NCBI GenBank assembly: GCA_019925095.2
Contig: CM034389.1
Location: 2,750,001 to 2,814,000, forward strand
Direction of reading: 5' to 3'
From: Dendrolimus kikuchii
Taxonomy: Eukaryota > Arthropoda > Insecta > Lepidoptera > Lasiocampidae
Length of the DNA stretch: 64,000 nucleotides
Shown one piece after another: positions 63,931 through 64,000 of this stretch (position 1 is its first letter; each line of letters starts with the position of its first letter). The notes under the pieces were generated by a model that saw only the letters and a program-made list of their open reading frames with translations, was not told the origin of the DNA and did not search any database. The position numbers and the translations under genes were made by a program.

Positions 63931-64000
63931 CTAGCGGCCCGACGCGGTTTCACCCGCGCTCTGTCCCTCTCCCATGGTATAAAGCGTCATGTTATATAGC
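63931..64000 (-). mobile_element. Helitron-like 3' end, cut by the window edge
   Basis: CTAGCGGCCCGACGCGG after an A: the inverse of the hairpin + CTAG + T terminus. Confidence 0.45.

Overview
The window looks like transposon-rich genomic DNA from an insect, most probably a moth or butterfly. This is an inference from the mix of elements: an R1-clade LINE whose tail carries TTTAGTGGGTA, RTE-like LINEs ending in (TATG)n, Helitron-like elements ending in CTAG, a tRNA-derived SINE and fold-back elements with CCGACTTC ends. No bacterial operons, rRNA genes or tRNA genes were seen. Most of the sequence is AT-rich, nested, decayed repeat.

Host coding sequence is sparse and split by introns, so it does not show up as long open frames. 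On the minus strand, four phase-compatible exons (13375-13282, 12132-12037, 11043-10933, 9432-9322) with consensus splice sites, a stop codon and a nearby AATAAA make the 3' part of one gene. It encodes a small protein with one long hydrophobic segment, which I cannot name. A second isolated last exon lies at 49309-49181 on the minus strand. A weaker candidate lies at 1493-1422.

The largest coding block is an apparently intact R1-clade non-LTR retrotransposon on the minus strand (about 17.87-24.09 kb). It has an 817-aa gag-like ORF1 with zinc knuckles and a 1050-aa ORF2 with AP-endonuclease, reverse transcriptase and a C-terminal CCHC motif. The two are separated by 2 bases. R1-clade tails also occur at 7.5-8.1 kb and as a head-to-tail pair at 29.6-30.5 kb that shares one 10-bp target sequence.

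The other families, in order of copy number, are as follows. (1) S1, a ~310-bp A-tailed repeat, about 22 copies. (2) An RTE-like LINE with (TATG)n tail, 13 copies, all 5'-truncated, seven to nine with target-site duplications of 9-14 bp and one with a 5' inversion. (3) C-terminal fragments of a LINE-like protein with a candidate restriction-enzyme-like nuclease motif (RPD...WDxxCVDT), nine pieces. (4) A TGTTAC...GTAACA LTR family, six solo or truncated copies plus one relative, with no internal region in the window. (5) A tRNA-derived SINE, five copies. (6) Jockey-like LINE tails, Helitron-like elements, a TTAA-flanked MITE, a PIF/Harbinger transposase remnant and fold-back MITEs.

Several nestings give a relative chronology: RTE inside LTR, SINE inside S1, SINE inside a MITE-like repeat, S1 inside Helitron, Helitron inside a hAT-like element, and a poly-A retroelement inside another repeat whose empty relative lies 21 kb away. 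Unassigned stretches are listed explicitly.
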